From Paragyromitra xinjiangensis (taxonomy: Eukaryota > Ascomycota > Pezizomycetes > Pezizales > Discinaceae), in assembly GCA_038503065.1 (NCBI GenBank), contig JBCAMK010000012.1:372001-436000 (forward strand): a DNA stretch of 64,000 nt, in the 5' to 3' direction. Positions within the stretch are counted from its first letter, which is position 1; every line of letters starts with the position of its first letter. Made by a program: the position numbers and the translations under genes. The notes under the pieces are model-generated. The model did not search any database. It was not told where the DNA came from and saw nothing but the letters and a program-made list of their open reading frames with translations. Below are positions 23,130 through 35,074 of the stretch, one piece after another.

Positions 23130-26100
23130 ATGACCACCGACCCCTACGACTGGAGCATCGCGCAAGTGATCTCTGAAATCGCCGCCGACGACCCAGTCCT
23201 CTCGTCGTCGCTGCAAGCCAACGAAGTAGACGGTGAGGTCCTGCTAACGGTATGTACCTACGAACGGCTCAAAGACGATATCGGGATAATCCCGCTCGGG
23301 AAGCGAAGCAAGATCATGCGGATTATCGAGGGACTACGGAGGCGGAGTGGGAGGTATATGGAGTATGTTCTGGATCTTGCTAGTAGTGTTGCTCTTCCGG
23401 ATGATGTGGTGGGGTATTCGCCGAGACCGATTAGAGCGTTGGGTGTGGAGGGGTGGGAGTCGGTTAATCCGAGGAAGAGGAAGAGTGGGGTTTTGTTGGC
23501 TTCGCCGTTGAGGGGTGGGACTCCTGAGGTGGATGTGGGGGTGGAGCCGATGGTGGGGGTTAAGAGGAGGGTGAAGCCGTTGAGTCTGCTGGCGGAGGGG
23601 GAGGATGGGTTGCCGTTGTTTGTGCCGGAGTCGGCGCTGCATTTTGCGAATCATTCGGCGGTGAGGATCGTGCGGAATAGGGAGACGGGCATGGGTGATA
23701 CTGTGCCTTATTCGCAGGAACGGGCAGAGTCGGAGTCTGGGGTGGAGGAGATGGAGCTTGACCTGGAGCGTGAGGAGTCGCCGCCGGACAGTCCGACTGA
23801 AAGGCTGGCTGGCCGTGGCCGGGTTGAAAATAGGGGGGATGTGGCGATGGTTATGTCGCCGGAGCCTCTATTGGTGGATGAAGAGGATGGTGATTCCCGC
23901 GGGGTTTTGTCTGATGACGAACCTTCAGCTGGTCATGTTTCTGAAGCTGGGGGGAAGAAAGAATCACCACTAAAAGCTGATACCAGCGAGCCCAAAAAGA
24001 TCAAGGGCGCATCACGTAGGCGTTATTTGCCGGTAAAAGGATTAACGGTCGATGAAGTTATATACGGGAAGACCGAAGTGGGTGACGAGATTCACAGCGA
24101 GGAGGAAGATGGGGAATTTTTCATGGGTAATGATCTCTACTCCAGAGCGATAGGATTCACGTTTTATGAGTAATAAAGGATTCAACATGATCAATCCGGA
24201 TGCTTCCCTGCATCTGTTCTGATACCAATTGAACATCTGCCCTACAATTAGACCAAGCGTGAATCCTTGGGTCTGATAAATTTTATTAATATACTTGGTA
24301 TCTAGTATCCTCCGATAAACTCCCCGGTCAGCAACAATACGTCGCACGTCAAATCCGACACTTACTGCAGACCCCCGAATCTACCACCGCTGTCCACAAG
24401 GGCCATCTCCGCACCGGTATCAAGCCCTACAGAGAAGAGCTCGTCCTCAAACACCACCATCAAGCAGTTACTTTATTCACCATTCAAGCAGACAAATCCT
24501 GCAAGGTCTCTAGACAAAACACATCGACCATAGCACTCCCTTGGTCAACCTCAGTAGGAACTCAAACCTCATCCTCCGATACCCAAATCATCCGATTCCA
24601 AGAAAAACCAGACCGTCCACAAGCAAAGCTGAACACTGAGGATAACTCAATCCATGATTGGGACTACCTCACCAAATGGCAGAACGTCAAAGACGACGAA
24701 GAGCTCCCGCTCTTCGGCGACTCCGGATCTGAGGGCGAATACTCGGTTGGTACTTGGGCTGAGATGGAAACCGAGAGAGGTCCACAGGAGAGACTGATTG
24801 GGAAGACTAGTCGGGTGCCGCTCACGGTTGAGGAAGTTCAACAGGTGCTCGCGGAGGGGGTTAAGGTTATTGTTGAGAATTGGAGAGAGAAGGTTCTTCC
24901 GAGGAAGGAGGCGATGGCTTGGAGACTTTATCGTACTGCTAAGAAGAGGAGGGAGAGGAAGAAGACGGCGAGGGATGCGAGGGTGAGGATTGGAGAGCTG
25001 GATGAGAGGTTGGAGAAAATGAGGAAGGAGGTTTGTGGTATTTTTTGGTCGCATAAAGGGAGTGTTAGGAAGCAGGTGAAGATTTTGCAGCCGACTGTTC
25101 AGGATCGGGAGGAGCAGAAATGGCTTGTGGGGTTGATGGAGAGGAAGGAGACGCCGAAGAGGCCTGGGAAGGTCGTTGGGCGTGTGGAGGCTATTGATGA
25201 GATGGAGGAGGAGGAGGTTGATGGGGATGATGAGAGTCTTGGTAGTACGAGCGAGGATGATTACACCGGCGATGAAGATGAGGAGATGGATGGTTTCATC
25301 GTGGCTGATACTGAGAGAGATATTGTCAATGGGGTGGAAATGGAGGTTGAGGGTGAAAAAGAGGTGGAGGAGGAACTGGCGAGAAAGGCTGCTGAGAATG
25401 AGTTAATTGACTCGGACGAAGGTTCTGAGGATGAAACCCCTGGTCGGGTTCGGACGGTGAAGGAGCGTGAAGATAAGGGTAAGGGTCCTGAGGCAGAGGT
25501 CGAGCAAGAGGATCAGCCTATGGCGGGGATGGATGAAGATGATGATGCCGGTGTTCACACAGATGAAGTGGATGTGGTAGCTTCGGGACCTGCTAAAGAT
25601 AAGGGTAAGGGTAAGGCTGTTTCTGAATCACCTCCTCCGATTGTCAAGCAGGAGCCTCCAGCTGCTAGGCGAGTTGTCGCGAGCCCTGCTTCGAGGAAGG
25701 AGATCCCCGTTATCGACCTCACGCTTGAGGAGTCTCCTCAGAGGCCTAATGGGAAGAGCCCTGAGCAAAGGAAAAGCTTAGGGGAGATTCAGCATATTGA
25801 CCTTTCGGAAGACGAGGAGTCTACTCCGCCGAGGGAGGCGCCACAGTCGATAGTAACGCGGTTAGTAGAGGAGACTGATCAAAATAAAAGGGAGGCAATC
25901 TGGTTTCGGATTGAAGAGTTCAAGACTGCCGGTTTGTTTTTTCTGGTCCTTTAAAGCTTGTCCCGAACTGACTTGGGCAGATTTGTTCAACATGGCTACG
26001 GTTTTCGCCAGACAACTTCACTCGAAGAAGATCAAGAATGTGGCAGGCCTCGATGAGTATGATTACCTATCTAATTTAGACGAAGCTTCAAGGCTTATAC

Positions 26101-29100
26101 GAGGCTTCAAGACTTATACACGAGGTTAGGTACAATACAAATGTTTATAGGCCTATTGCTCAGTTCTACGTCGCTTGGGTGCTCGGGCAAGTAGACAACA
26201 GGAAACTGAGCCCCGCTCAGTTTAAGGCTATCGATGATATGAAGAAGTTTGCAAAGTTCCGAACAGCCCTGATCGAGATTCTGAAACCTTATATCAATAC
26301 TGGGGCTTCGCAGGAGTCTGGTGGGCCTAGTAAAGGGCCATCTACTCCGAAGGGTAAGGGGAAGGGAGGAAAGAGTGGAGCTGGGTAAGTTTGGTATCCC
26401 TCGCTGTGGTTTCGATATTTTTAATGATTGGTTCTAGTCGAGGAGAGGATCTTGAGTCGGAGTATGAGTCGACGCCTACTGCCAGCGGTCACCGGAAGCG
26501 ACCACGCAAGGAGATTGTAGAGGATGCTACAGCAAAAGCGAAACGTGAACTGCTGGATAAGAAGATGAAGAATATGCAGCGTAGGGCTAAATACGAAGAG
26601 GAGAAGATTAGGATGAATGGTACGGAGAGTAGTGGCGATGGGGTCCGGATTAATATAGGGAAGTATGCGAGAGATGACGATATTTGCTTCCATCCCTTTC
26701 TGGCGCGTCACCTGAAACTGCATCAGATTGAAGGAATTCGGTTTATGTGGCAGCAGTTGGTGCAGACTGGTGAGAATAGAGGTGCGCTGTTGGCACATAC
26801 TATGGGTTTGGGTAAAACGCTGCAAGTGTAAGTGGGTCTTGGAGATAGGTGGTAGTGTTACTGGCTAATAAGAGTTTCAGCATCGCGCTTCTTTACACGC
26901 TGGCTACGGCGGCTGCATCCCCTGATATTAGAATGTATGAGCAAATACCTGAGCATCTGAGGGTATCTAAGTCGTTGGTTCTGAGTCCACCGGGGCTGGT
27001 GGAGAACTGGTGGGATGAGTTCCATAAGTGGTTGCCGAGGGATCCGGATACGGAGGAGCTGGATTTGGACAATATTGGTGAAATCATTAGAGCGGACGGC
27101 ACAGTTCAGTACCAGGAACGCCTCAGAAATATCGAGAAATGGTATAAGAATGGAGGGGTGTTACTGATGGGATATCAAACCTTCCGTATGGCTCCTGGTG
27201 AGACTACTCAAGTGCGGTACTAATATTTGATTAGGTCTTTTGGTTCTTACCTCGAAGGAGGCTGAAGACAAGGAATACGCTCGGATTAAAGATATGCTTC
27301 TTAATGGTCCTAATATCATTGTAGCTGATGAAGCACATCAACTTAAGAATCCTACTACGAAGATTTCTGAGGCTGCTCGTGGGTTCAGGTCAATGTCGCG
27401 GATTGCCATGACTGGATCGCCGTTGTCTAATAATCTTCTGGAGTACTGGTCAATGATTGATTGGATTGACCCTCAGTTCCTCGGTCCGAGAAGGGAATTC
27501 GAGCAGAAGTATGTTCAGCCAATTAACGATGGGCTGTACGCAGATAGTAGCAACCCGGAGAAACGGAAATGCTTGAAGATGCTCAGGGTACTCAAGAACG
27601 ACATTGGTCCTAAAGTGCATAGGATGGATATTAGCGTTATTGAAAAGGATCTTCCGGCGAAGACGGAGTTCTTGATTAAAGTTCCGCTAACTCCGTTGCA
27701 GTTGGAGATGTAAGTATCCCGTTCCCTTCTGGTTGCGCGTGTTGCTTACGATGGCTCTGTCTTTCGTAGGTACAAGAGATTCCTTAAAGATCCGACTACT
27801 ACAGGGCAAATGGGGGATATCGATGTCAAGGAGGTCTCGGGGGGTAGATTCTTTGATGTTATTCATCTCATGTCGCTAATCTGCAACCATCCGCTTTGCT
27901 TTGTGGAAACTTTGGAGGGGCGCGAGAAGGTGAACCAAGAGACAAGGGTCCGTCCGCCGCCGCCAAGGAGGCCATCCGGCCCTAATCTTTTGGATGATGA
28001 ACTTGAGGAGCTTGAAGATCCCGATGGTGCTAACAATAAGTTCATGGATGATCTCTTGAGTGAGACGAATCAACCTTATCCGTGGGCAAAGGACGTTATG
28101 AGTAGCGTGAAGGACCAGACTTCGCTTGAATACTCGTACAAGATGATGCTGGTTAAGAGCATCATTGACTGTACGATTAAGGCTGATGATCAGCTGTTGC
28201 TCTTCACTCACAGCGCCGCGACTCTATCGTTCCTTGAGAGGCGTTTGCAGGAATGGAACTACAAATTCCAAAAGCTCGATGGTAAAACACCGATGAACAC
28301 GAGACAGGCGATAACCAAGAGGTTCAACTTGAGGGAAGGAGGCAGTGTATGTCTCATTTCAACCGAGGCTGGTGGACTGGGTTTGAACCTCCCTGGAGCG
28401 AATCGAATTATTATCTTCGATTTCAAATGGTCGCCCATGTGGGAGGAGCAGGCTGTTGGGAGGGGATTTAGGCTGGGACAGAAAAAACATGTTTTTGTGT
28501 ATAGGTTCCATGCCTGTGGGACGTACGAGGAGATCATGCGGAACAAAGTTCTATTTAAGAATCAGTTGCATTCTAGGGTTGTGGATAAACGAGATCCGAT
28601 CCGTTACGCGACTAAGAATGGGAGGCAGTATTTCGCTGAGCCATATGATGTCCCGAAGGAGGATCTTACGGAATTTAAAGGGAAGGATCCTCAGGTTTTA
28701 GATCATATCATTGACCGGTAAGTTGGCCCCGATGGTCCGGTGCTGGTTAGGAGCTAATCGTTTGTCTTGCAGGGTTGATTTCATCCGTAGTATTCAGTAT
28801 ATGGAGACTTTCCAACGCGACGAAGAAGATGCTTTGACGGAAGAGGAGATTCGTGAAACTGAAGAGATGCTTCAAGCGGAAAAGGATATGCGTAAAGCTC
28901 AAGGGCAACAGAACGATGCTGCGCGCAAGGCCGACAATGAATACCGCAAGGCTAATCCGGATGCGCTTAGGCTTGCAGAGCAGGCTGGATTTGAAAAACA
29001 AGCCGAACTGCAGATTGAACAGGAGAGATTGGCTGAGCGTGCGAGGCTCGCGGATACGATCCTACCGGCGGGGCCGTTGGCTATGCCCAGCACAAACCCG

Positions 29101-29517
29101 ACTTCTGGTACACACGTTCCTGGCACCCCTCGTCCTCGAGGCGCTGCGGCTCCGCTTCCCGCTGGATCGGTGGGTCGTCCCCGGAATATACCGAATACAA
29201 CTCCTAGAGTTGTTGGGAGGGATCAAGATGGGACTCCAAGGAGCGCGCCGCCGGTCAGCAGACCTACTGCACCAGTCCCTACGCCTAGGTCCGGGCTAAG
29301 CTCAAAACCTGGACCCGCCCCGCCATCCCATCCAGCTCCGCCGCCACCACCACCACCGATTAAGAATAGATTTAACCTCAGTGTATCTCAGGGGTTGCCG
29401 CGTATCTTTGTTCGCCCCGAAAAAGATAGCTCTGATAAAAATGGTGAAAATTCTGATGAAGCCAGGAGCAAAGCAAAGGAAGCGGCACCAGTGGGTACAC
29501 TTCGGTTGGAAGGTTAA
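23130..29517 (+). CDS. SAM-domain SNF2 translocase, ATRX/Rad54-like chromatin remodeller
   Basis: Nine exons give about 1,953 residues: 23130–24126, 24306–25931, 25981–26039, 26080–26384, 26438–26827, 26881–27197, 27235–27709, 27770–28717 and 28773–29517. Residues 1–75 form a SAM domain (W at 8, then DGEVLL and LGKRSKIM). A long acidic, disordered region with coiled-coil stretches follows. The SNF2 ATPase has motif I MGLGKT (about 1117), DEAH (about 1263), motif III MTGSPLSNN, then TEAGGLGLNLPGANR and the arginine-finger motif QAVGRGFRLGQ (about 1620). The C-terminus is coiled-coil, then proline-rich. The helicase core resembles ATRX/Rad54 proteins that move on chromatin. The 40-nt gap between exons 3 and 4 is uncertain: the DNA there has a 19-bp duplication that otherwise breaks the frame. 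One intron is only 37 nt. Confidence 0.9.
26082..26119 (+). repeat. Imperfect 19-bp tandem duplication inside the SNF2 gene
   Basis: Two adjacent 19-bp units, GAAGCTTCAAGGCTTATAC then GAGGCTTCAAGACTTATAC, match at 17 of 19 positions. Nineteen is not a multiple of three. The upstream frame reads …DEASRLI in the first unit and meets TAG at about 26127. The downstream frame reads EASRLIHEVRYN from the second unit. The same peptide thus appears in two frames, as expected if one unit were inserted. Confidence 0.85.
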
Positions 29518-30687
29518 TAGTAAAAGGGTTATATTTGGGTGGATATCCTCTTTGTTTCTTTATTTTCTTCATTCGTTTTATGTTTCTGGGCTATATTCGA
29601 GTAGAGGGCTGGGAAGCAGGAGAAATGGTGTTGAGAGGGGATTCTTTCTGTGCATTATTATGGTGTTTTTGGTATTTCCTCTATGTCTGAAAACGTCTGC
29701 TTGATTGCATTTTATCCACCCTTTTGTATAATGAGTTGTTTCTGGCGGAATGTTCTGTTTTCTTTTGTACACTCTATATCTTTAGCCTTTCGTTGGAAGC
29801 GTTCTTAATGTTCTGTTCGGAATACTTGCGTAGAGGATTAACGTAAGGTATTATTTCTTTAATCTTCTCGTCACTCTTTTGGGTAATTATGGTGTTAAAA
29901 AGTCAGGGGTTGGGGTTTTGGTGTTAATTCTGTATTCATAGCAACCAAGGTCAGATTTCAGTCTTGTATTTAGATAAGAGAAATCAACTTTTATCATACT
30001 GCGATGACACCCGAGTCTTTGATAGTATCATGCAGGGGTAGGGAGGTTTAAGCTTACAGGGCGCTTCGTCTCCTCCTAACCAGGTCAGGCCAGGTACCAA
30101 ATTAACTTGGAAATAATAGTGACGACCGCTGGATTTTGGAATACTCTATTATCGTGAGGAATTTATCACTTCTTCATTACTTAAGTAGATACCCGTTTCT
30201 GGGCTGAGCAGGGTTTTGATCCAGAATAATATAACTTTGTTGTGTTACTGTGCGACATTCTCTTTCGCTTAGTTATAGTACAAGCGCGTTAAGCCCTTTG
30301 TGCGATCGTCTAGCGGAGTATCTCCGATATCTGACATGCATGTGTAGGCGTATCATCGTATGTGGTTCTGTGGTGGTCAGTCCGTGGGTTGATTCTCCCA
30401 CGTTAGGTGCGAGAATCAACCTCCAACCACAAGCCGAATGTTCGCTCATGATTCTCAGCCTCATCCGGGCAGTGTTGGGACATGCAGAAGGCCGCAGCCT
30501 TGGCAAACGGGGGCTCTCCCGTGTGTATAGTGCTGTCAACACCACTCGGAGGCTATAGGCACAATGTGTGTTTCGAGGGATATGTGGGGTCGATATGAAG
30601 ATAAATACCATAGGCTTCCCACGTAGCTTTAGGCTACCATCCAACATTCATTTCTTCTCAGCTTGAAAACTGTTCTTGGAGGGCACT
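29518..30687. other. Intergenic, non-coding
   Basis: T-rich 3' flank of the SNF2 gene, then the 5' flank of the next gene with a hairpin at 30387–30421. No supportable gene. Confidence 0.4.
30387..30421. repeat. Inverted repeat with 11-bp perfect stem
   Basis: GGTTGATTCTC at 30387–30397 and its exact reverse complement at 30411–30421 are separated by 13 nt. TGTGGTT at 30361 and AACCACA at 30425 form a second, outer pair. It lies about 270 bp before the membrane protein ATG. Confidence 0.7.
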
Positions 30688-31692
30688 ATGAACCGGAATT
30701 CACTACTCGATCGCCGGCTTCCGTTCGCCCTTTTGAGCATTTTATCGCTGTTCCCTCTACTAGCGCTGGCCGTCCCCACAAAACGTAATGTTGCTCAGCC
30801 CGTCATCGACAAGCGAAATGGGTCCCAAACCTGCGGCTTTACAGGAGACGATAACACCTACGGTCTCGGTATCCGTCTCGGTGTTTATTTCCAATGGATA
30901 ACCTCCTCACTAGCCTACAACTTCGTCCCCGAGGAAGCGGCAACAATGCGAGGGGTCAACAACTGCTTCCAAGCCTCTGTCTTCGCAGGACTCCTTTTCG
31001 TCACCAAGACACGAGGCTCCGACTTGTATGCCGTAGAAGCATTCATCATGCTTACATTTTGCATGGGAGGTGTTTGTTCTGGCGATACCCCAACAGAGGG
31101 GGGCGAGCGGAGCAAACCGAAAAGATACGCCTACCATGGTGCGTCTTCGATTGGATGGATCCTGAGGGGATTACTGGCTATTGGGTTTTGCGCGTATGGG
31201 GTTTGGTTCACGTTTAAGGGAATGGATAACATGCAACATCCGCCGTGCAGCACCTATGCTTTCTTCCTTGCCAAGGTCAACTTGTATAACTGGTTTCGCA
31301 CATTCTTGAAAGCCTCGTTCACGATAGGCGCCGTTTCATACGCGATCGGTATTCTCGTTGCGCTCGGGTTTGGTGTTTTTGAGTTCTTTACCTGTCTGGG
31401 GAGGAGCCCTAAAGATCCTAATGACCTTCCTTCGGATGATGAGAAAGATACTCAGCAAGCCGAAGTTCAGCAAGCCGCCGGCTTGGGCCATGCAGTGACG
31501 ACAACTGTTGGGGCTGTCGGGCCTAGTGGCGCGCTTCTTATGTTTATTACCGCGGTGGAGTTGATGGTGAGGTGGAATCATATTCAGGGTGTGAATAGTC
31601 TTGGTTCCACGGGGCAGTTGTTGCCGTTGATTATTGGGGCTGGCGGATTGGGGAGGGTTGTTTGGCGGATTCTTGTGGGTATTTTCAATTAG
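30688..31692 (+). CDS. Secretory-pathway polytopic membrane protein, function unknown
   Basis: This is an intronless frame of 334 residues from ATG 30688. The N-terminus is a signal peptide or signal anchor (RRLPFALLSILSLFPLLALA). It is followed by two dibasic KR sites that could be cut by a Kex2-type protease. Then comes CGFTGDDNTYGLGIRLGVYF, which I associate with a widespread fungal family of multi-pass proteins sharing a YGxGIRxGxY motif; that association is from memory of the motif. Six or seven further hydrophobic helices follow, with the last near the C-terminus (LLPLIIGAGG). A charged cytosolic loop (DDEKDTQQAE) lies near residue 255. No enzymatic motif is visible. The first half is C-rich and the second half G-rich. 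Confidence 0.8.
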   Translation: MNRNSLLDRRLPFALLSILSLFPLLALAVPTKRNVAQPVIDKRNGSQTCGFTGDDNTYGLGIRLGVYFQWITSSLAYNFVPEEAATMRGVNNCFQASVFAGLLFVTKTRGSDLYAVEAFIMLTFCMGGVCSGDTPTEGGERSKPKRYAYHGASSIGWILRGLLAIGFCAYGVWFTFKGMDNMQHPPCSTYAFFLAKVNLYNWFRTFLKASFTIGAVSYAIGILVALGFGVFEFFTCLGRSPKDPNDLPSDDEKDTQQAEVQQAAGLGHAVTTTVGAVGPSGALLMFITAVELMVRWNHIQGVNSLGSTGQLLPLIIGAGGLGRVVWRILVGIFN

Positions 31693-33645
31693 TTAAAAGT
31701 ATTCTGTAGGCGTTTAGAATGGGATGGAGTTGGTGTGGTTGGTGTTTTATTGGGGGTTGGGAATGGGAGTTTGGATGGAGTTTGTAATTAGGTTTGTTCG
31801 GACCTTGCAGAGAGGCTTTATCTCATTTGTAGCTGCGATATCAGTGAAATACTTAAACTAAGATGGTACTATACTCTGGACACGTGGTTTTTCGGGTTCT
31901 TCTAGTCTAATACTTACCGCCGGTAGGGGTATTTCCCTCGCCACTGAGTAGCTTATACAGAAACCTCTGATGCTTATCGTAGAGCTACGCAACGATTCAT
32001 ATTGAAAATAACTTAACCATAAACCATCACTCGCAGCACCACGCAGATCGTTGCAGTAATCCATATCTTGGTATTGCTTACTTAAATAACGTCCTAGCAC
32101 TAGTTGCCCCAACTAACAACACGCTAAGAGTTTAGGTTACCTATTAGCTAGCGGAAGCAGGAAGACGTTGAAACAATATAACCAGGAGATCTCACCGGGA
32201 AGGTTCGGCCTGTTTTTTGTCGCCTCCTGTACTGAGGAGAGGGGTTTCCTGTCTTTTTCTTGCTCTGTAGGATAGTAACTACTTTTTGATTCGATCCGTC
32301 TAGCATCCTGGGTCCTCTGAATATGGTGCGTGACTCAGGAGGGGAGTCGAGAAAGAGCTGAGTGGTTATTTCCTGACACGGAATAGAATATTTAAGTGTT
32401 GAAATATAAACATGGTGCGTAAACCACTGAGCGAATCGCTCTACCTCTATGCTCATCAAATTCTATTGGCAACAAACCCTAACCCACAGTTCCCATCCTC
32501 ATCACCAACGCCAATAGAAGTCCCGTACGAACCTAATGATAAGCCTACGCCAAATATATGAGCTAGCCCATGGAGGCAGCCGTCTTCACCGTAAACTATT
32601 GCTCCGTTCACCTATTTACTCAGCGTAGCTTTCTTTTCCATCGCACGTCATTTAGCATCACTTGACAGTACTCTACTAGATATTGAAGGAATAATCTCGA
32701 GTGTATTGTAGATTGCGAGGTTACTTGCTATGTTAGAGGCGAAAGCCTCTGTATATAACAAGTATCTGATCAATAGAAAGAGTTCCACAAAATGGCTGGC
32801 CGGTCTCCTAGAGCAGTTTTGCATAGCTCGAATACCCGCCAAATAAACAACAGCCTATGAAACAGCTGAAACAGTGGAGCCTGTATTAGGAAGCCAATAC
32901 TTCCAACAGATATTCCTAAATAAAGTTTTATGGGAATGCAAAACCCGTAAAAACTGCGATCGGGGAAGAGTTATGACGTGAGCTCGGGGCTGAGAGACAC
33001 GTGCTGCTCCTTTGAATGGGCTCCCTGTAATTTTTAGGTGTGGGCTCTTGTGCGTGTTGCTCCGAGGGGAGTAACTAACGATAAGTAGACGTGTTGAGTT
33101 GCTTATCATGAAAAACATACAAAAAGAACAAGGTACTAGAAAAGAATATAAATTTGTACAGAGTTCACTAATCACCTCCCAAAAACCGAAAGAGGCGGGC
33201 CAAAAGCGCACACGCAAATTAAGAAACCATCCTACCAGCCCTCTCCCAATCCCCCATCCCCTCCCCGTAACCCGCCTTATTCCAAGACGGCCACTTCTTA
33301 CGATTGTTCGCGAACGACGTTAGAAATTTGGATTTGCCTTTATCGGCTTTGAGCTTCAAAGCTTCCATAAGCGTGGGTTGCTTAAACGGTGTAGATCTAC
33401 TCGTTAGGTAGCCATTGCTTCCGTATTTATGTTGAGAGACTTCATGTCTTTGGAATCCACGGCGATAGTTTTCTTGGTTCCGTCTTTGAGGCTTGGTAGG
33501 GTTGTGAGCTCTTTCCTCTAGCTCTAGTACCGAGGGGTAGTGGCAATCTCCTAGCGCCTAAATTGGTAGGCTAGGCCAGAGGGTTACTTTTTACGTTTGC
33601 TTGCGGTGACGGGTATGGGAATTGGTGTGTGGTCTGCCCTAAGAA
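31693..33645. other. Intergenic, non-coding
   Basis: About 2 kb without a convincing gene on either strand. I see no tandem or inverted repeat of note. Confidence 0.4.
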
Positions 33646-33835
33646 TACGGTACAATCGCTCTATAAGAATACTGCCGGGGCCGGGAGTGCAGAAGAATAT
33701 TCTTATAAGAGTGGTCTAACCCAATAAAGAAGGGTTATAGGGAGGCTTTACCAAATACGGACTAGGGAGGTAGTTTCAGGGAGTGCTCCACTAAGAATAT
33801 TATAAAAAGTATTCTTATAGGGCGAGTGTACTGTA
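33646..33835. mobile_element. MITE, family with TAYRGTACAMTCGC ends, copy 1
   Basis: The left end starts TACGGTACAATCGCTCTATA. The reverse complement of the right end starts TACAGTACACTCGCCCTATA, and the match continues through AGAATAC. That gives a 27-bp terminal inverted repeat with three mismatches. A TA at each outer edge fits Tc1/mariner-type insertion. The element is 190 bp and non-coding. Internal TATTCTTATA/TATAAGAATA segments repeat the inner part of the ends, suggesting a subterminal duplication. Confidence 0.8.
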
Positions 33836-34614
33836 GTGGTTTGTGGGCATTAGGGGAGAGGCAATTGGAGATGAGCACTAGCTCGGGAAATGTAGGGTAG
33901 AGATTTGCTATAAGTTCCTGCTGATATTTTCTGGTTCTTGTTGGGAGGGAAGGCGCGATCTGGAGATGGGGGTTGGAAGTTGTAGCTGGGTTGCTAGTAG
34001 GCTTGGCGGGTAATGATTTGAAGTCCTTGAATTGTGATAACTTGGGGTGTGGGTGTGGGAGAATCTCTAGGGCTGGTGGGCTTTCCTTGGAGTTTTATTA
34101 CTGGGGTCGCTGCGTTCTGGCTGGGAGGGGTGGGTCTTTGGGGGAGGCATTGGGTGCACTGTTTGTGGTGGGGTTGGAGGGGATGGAGGGGTGAGAGGAC
34201 TGACCTTACGAAATAAGATTTAGAGGGACTGGTCTAGGGTAGGTAACTACAATGGGCTCTAGCACTAAGTTTGGTTGTGGTTGTAACTTTCAGATCACCA
34301 ATGAAGACCAAGCGTTAGACCCCAAGAAGTGGCTCGGTTTTATGTGAAGCCGCTAGGCTTACGAGTAAGTTTAGTAGTGGTACACGGTTAGTAGCTTCTT
34401 TGACATTGACTGTTTCCACATGAGGGGATTTAGAATCTAATGTTCTTGGTGGAGTATAATGTAGGTTATCAAGACTAATGCTAAGGAAAAAGAATAGACA
34501 GGAGGCCTGGGGGATAGTAAATTGCTGTGAGGTTTTTATATAAAGAAGACTAGATAATTAACTAAGTACGGTACTCCCATTTAGTGATCATCGATGCATA
34601 TAGGTTCGAGCGAA
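33836..34614. other. Intergenic, non-coding
   Basis: G/T-rich plus strand with no supportable gene. Open frames at 33973–34216 are low-complexity Gly/Leu/Trp-rich and lack family features. Confidence 0.4.
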
Positions 34615-34925
34615 CGCGTGAAAGGGCTTAACTGAAAATAGAAGTGCGATGAGTAACACTGATACTTAACTAAATACAGGAGACCATATGAAAGAGTCTA
34701 ACTAAAGATAGGGGCAATGAGTTGGAGCGTTGAAATGGGGTGCCTAATTAAACATAAGAGGACGTATGAAAGAGTTCTACTGGAGATAGAGGAGCGGTAA
34801 GCAACAACATCGAAAAAAAGATGGCTAATTGAACGTAAGAGAAGATATGGAATAATTCAACTGGAGACAGGGGCGATGAGCAGCAACATCCAAAAATATG
34901 GGTGACAGGAATAAGTGGGCATAAG
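34615..34925. repeat. Degenerate ~80-bp minisatellite, four units
   Basis: Four successive units begin near 34615, 34685, 34763 and 34843. Each contains a TATGAAAGAGTYTAAC-like start, a GATAGGGGCGATGAG-like middle, a GCAACATCGAAAA-like segment and a CCTAATTAAACATAAGAG-like end. Units have diverged, and unit 1 is about 10 bp shorter. It is non-coding. Confidence 0.75.
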
Positions 34926-35074
34926 AAAGCTATTTATTAGTAACACAACGAGTAATAACGCTTATCGTACGCCTGGAGAGAGTTGAATAACCGAAAAAGA
35001 AATAAACCACCACCATATGCACTCATCCAAATCCCCCCTTACCGAATACCTCCCATTCCCATACCGCTCACCAA

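Noticed and set aside
33973..34216. Gly/Leu/Trp-rich plus-strand frames
   Set aside because: Product of G/T-rich DNA; no start context or family motif.
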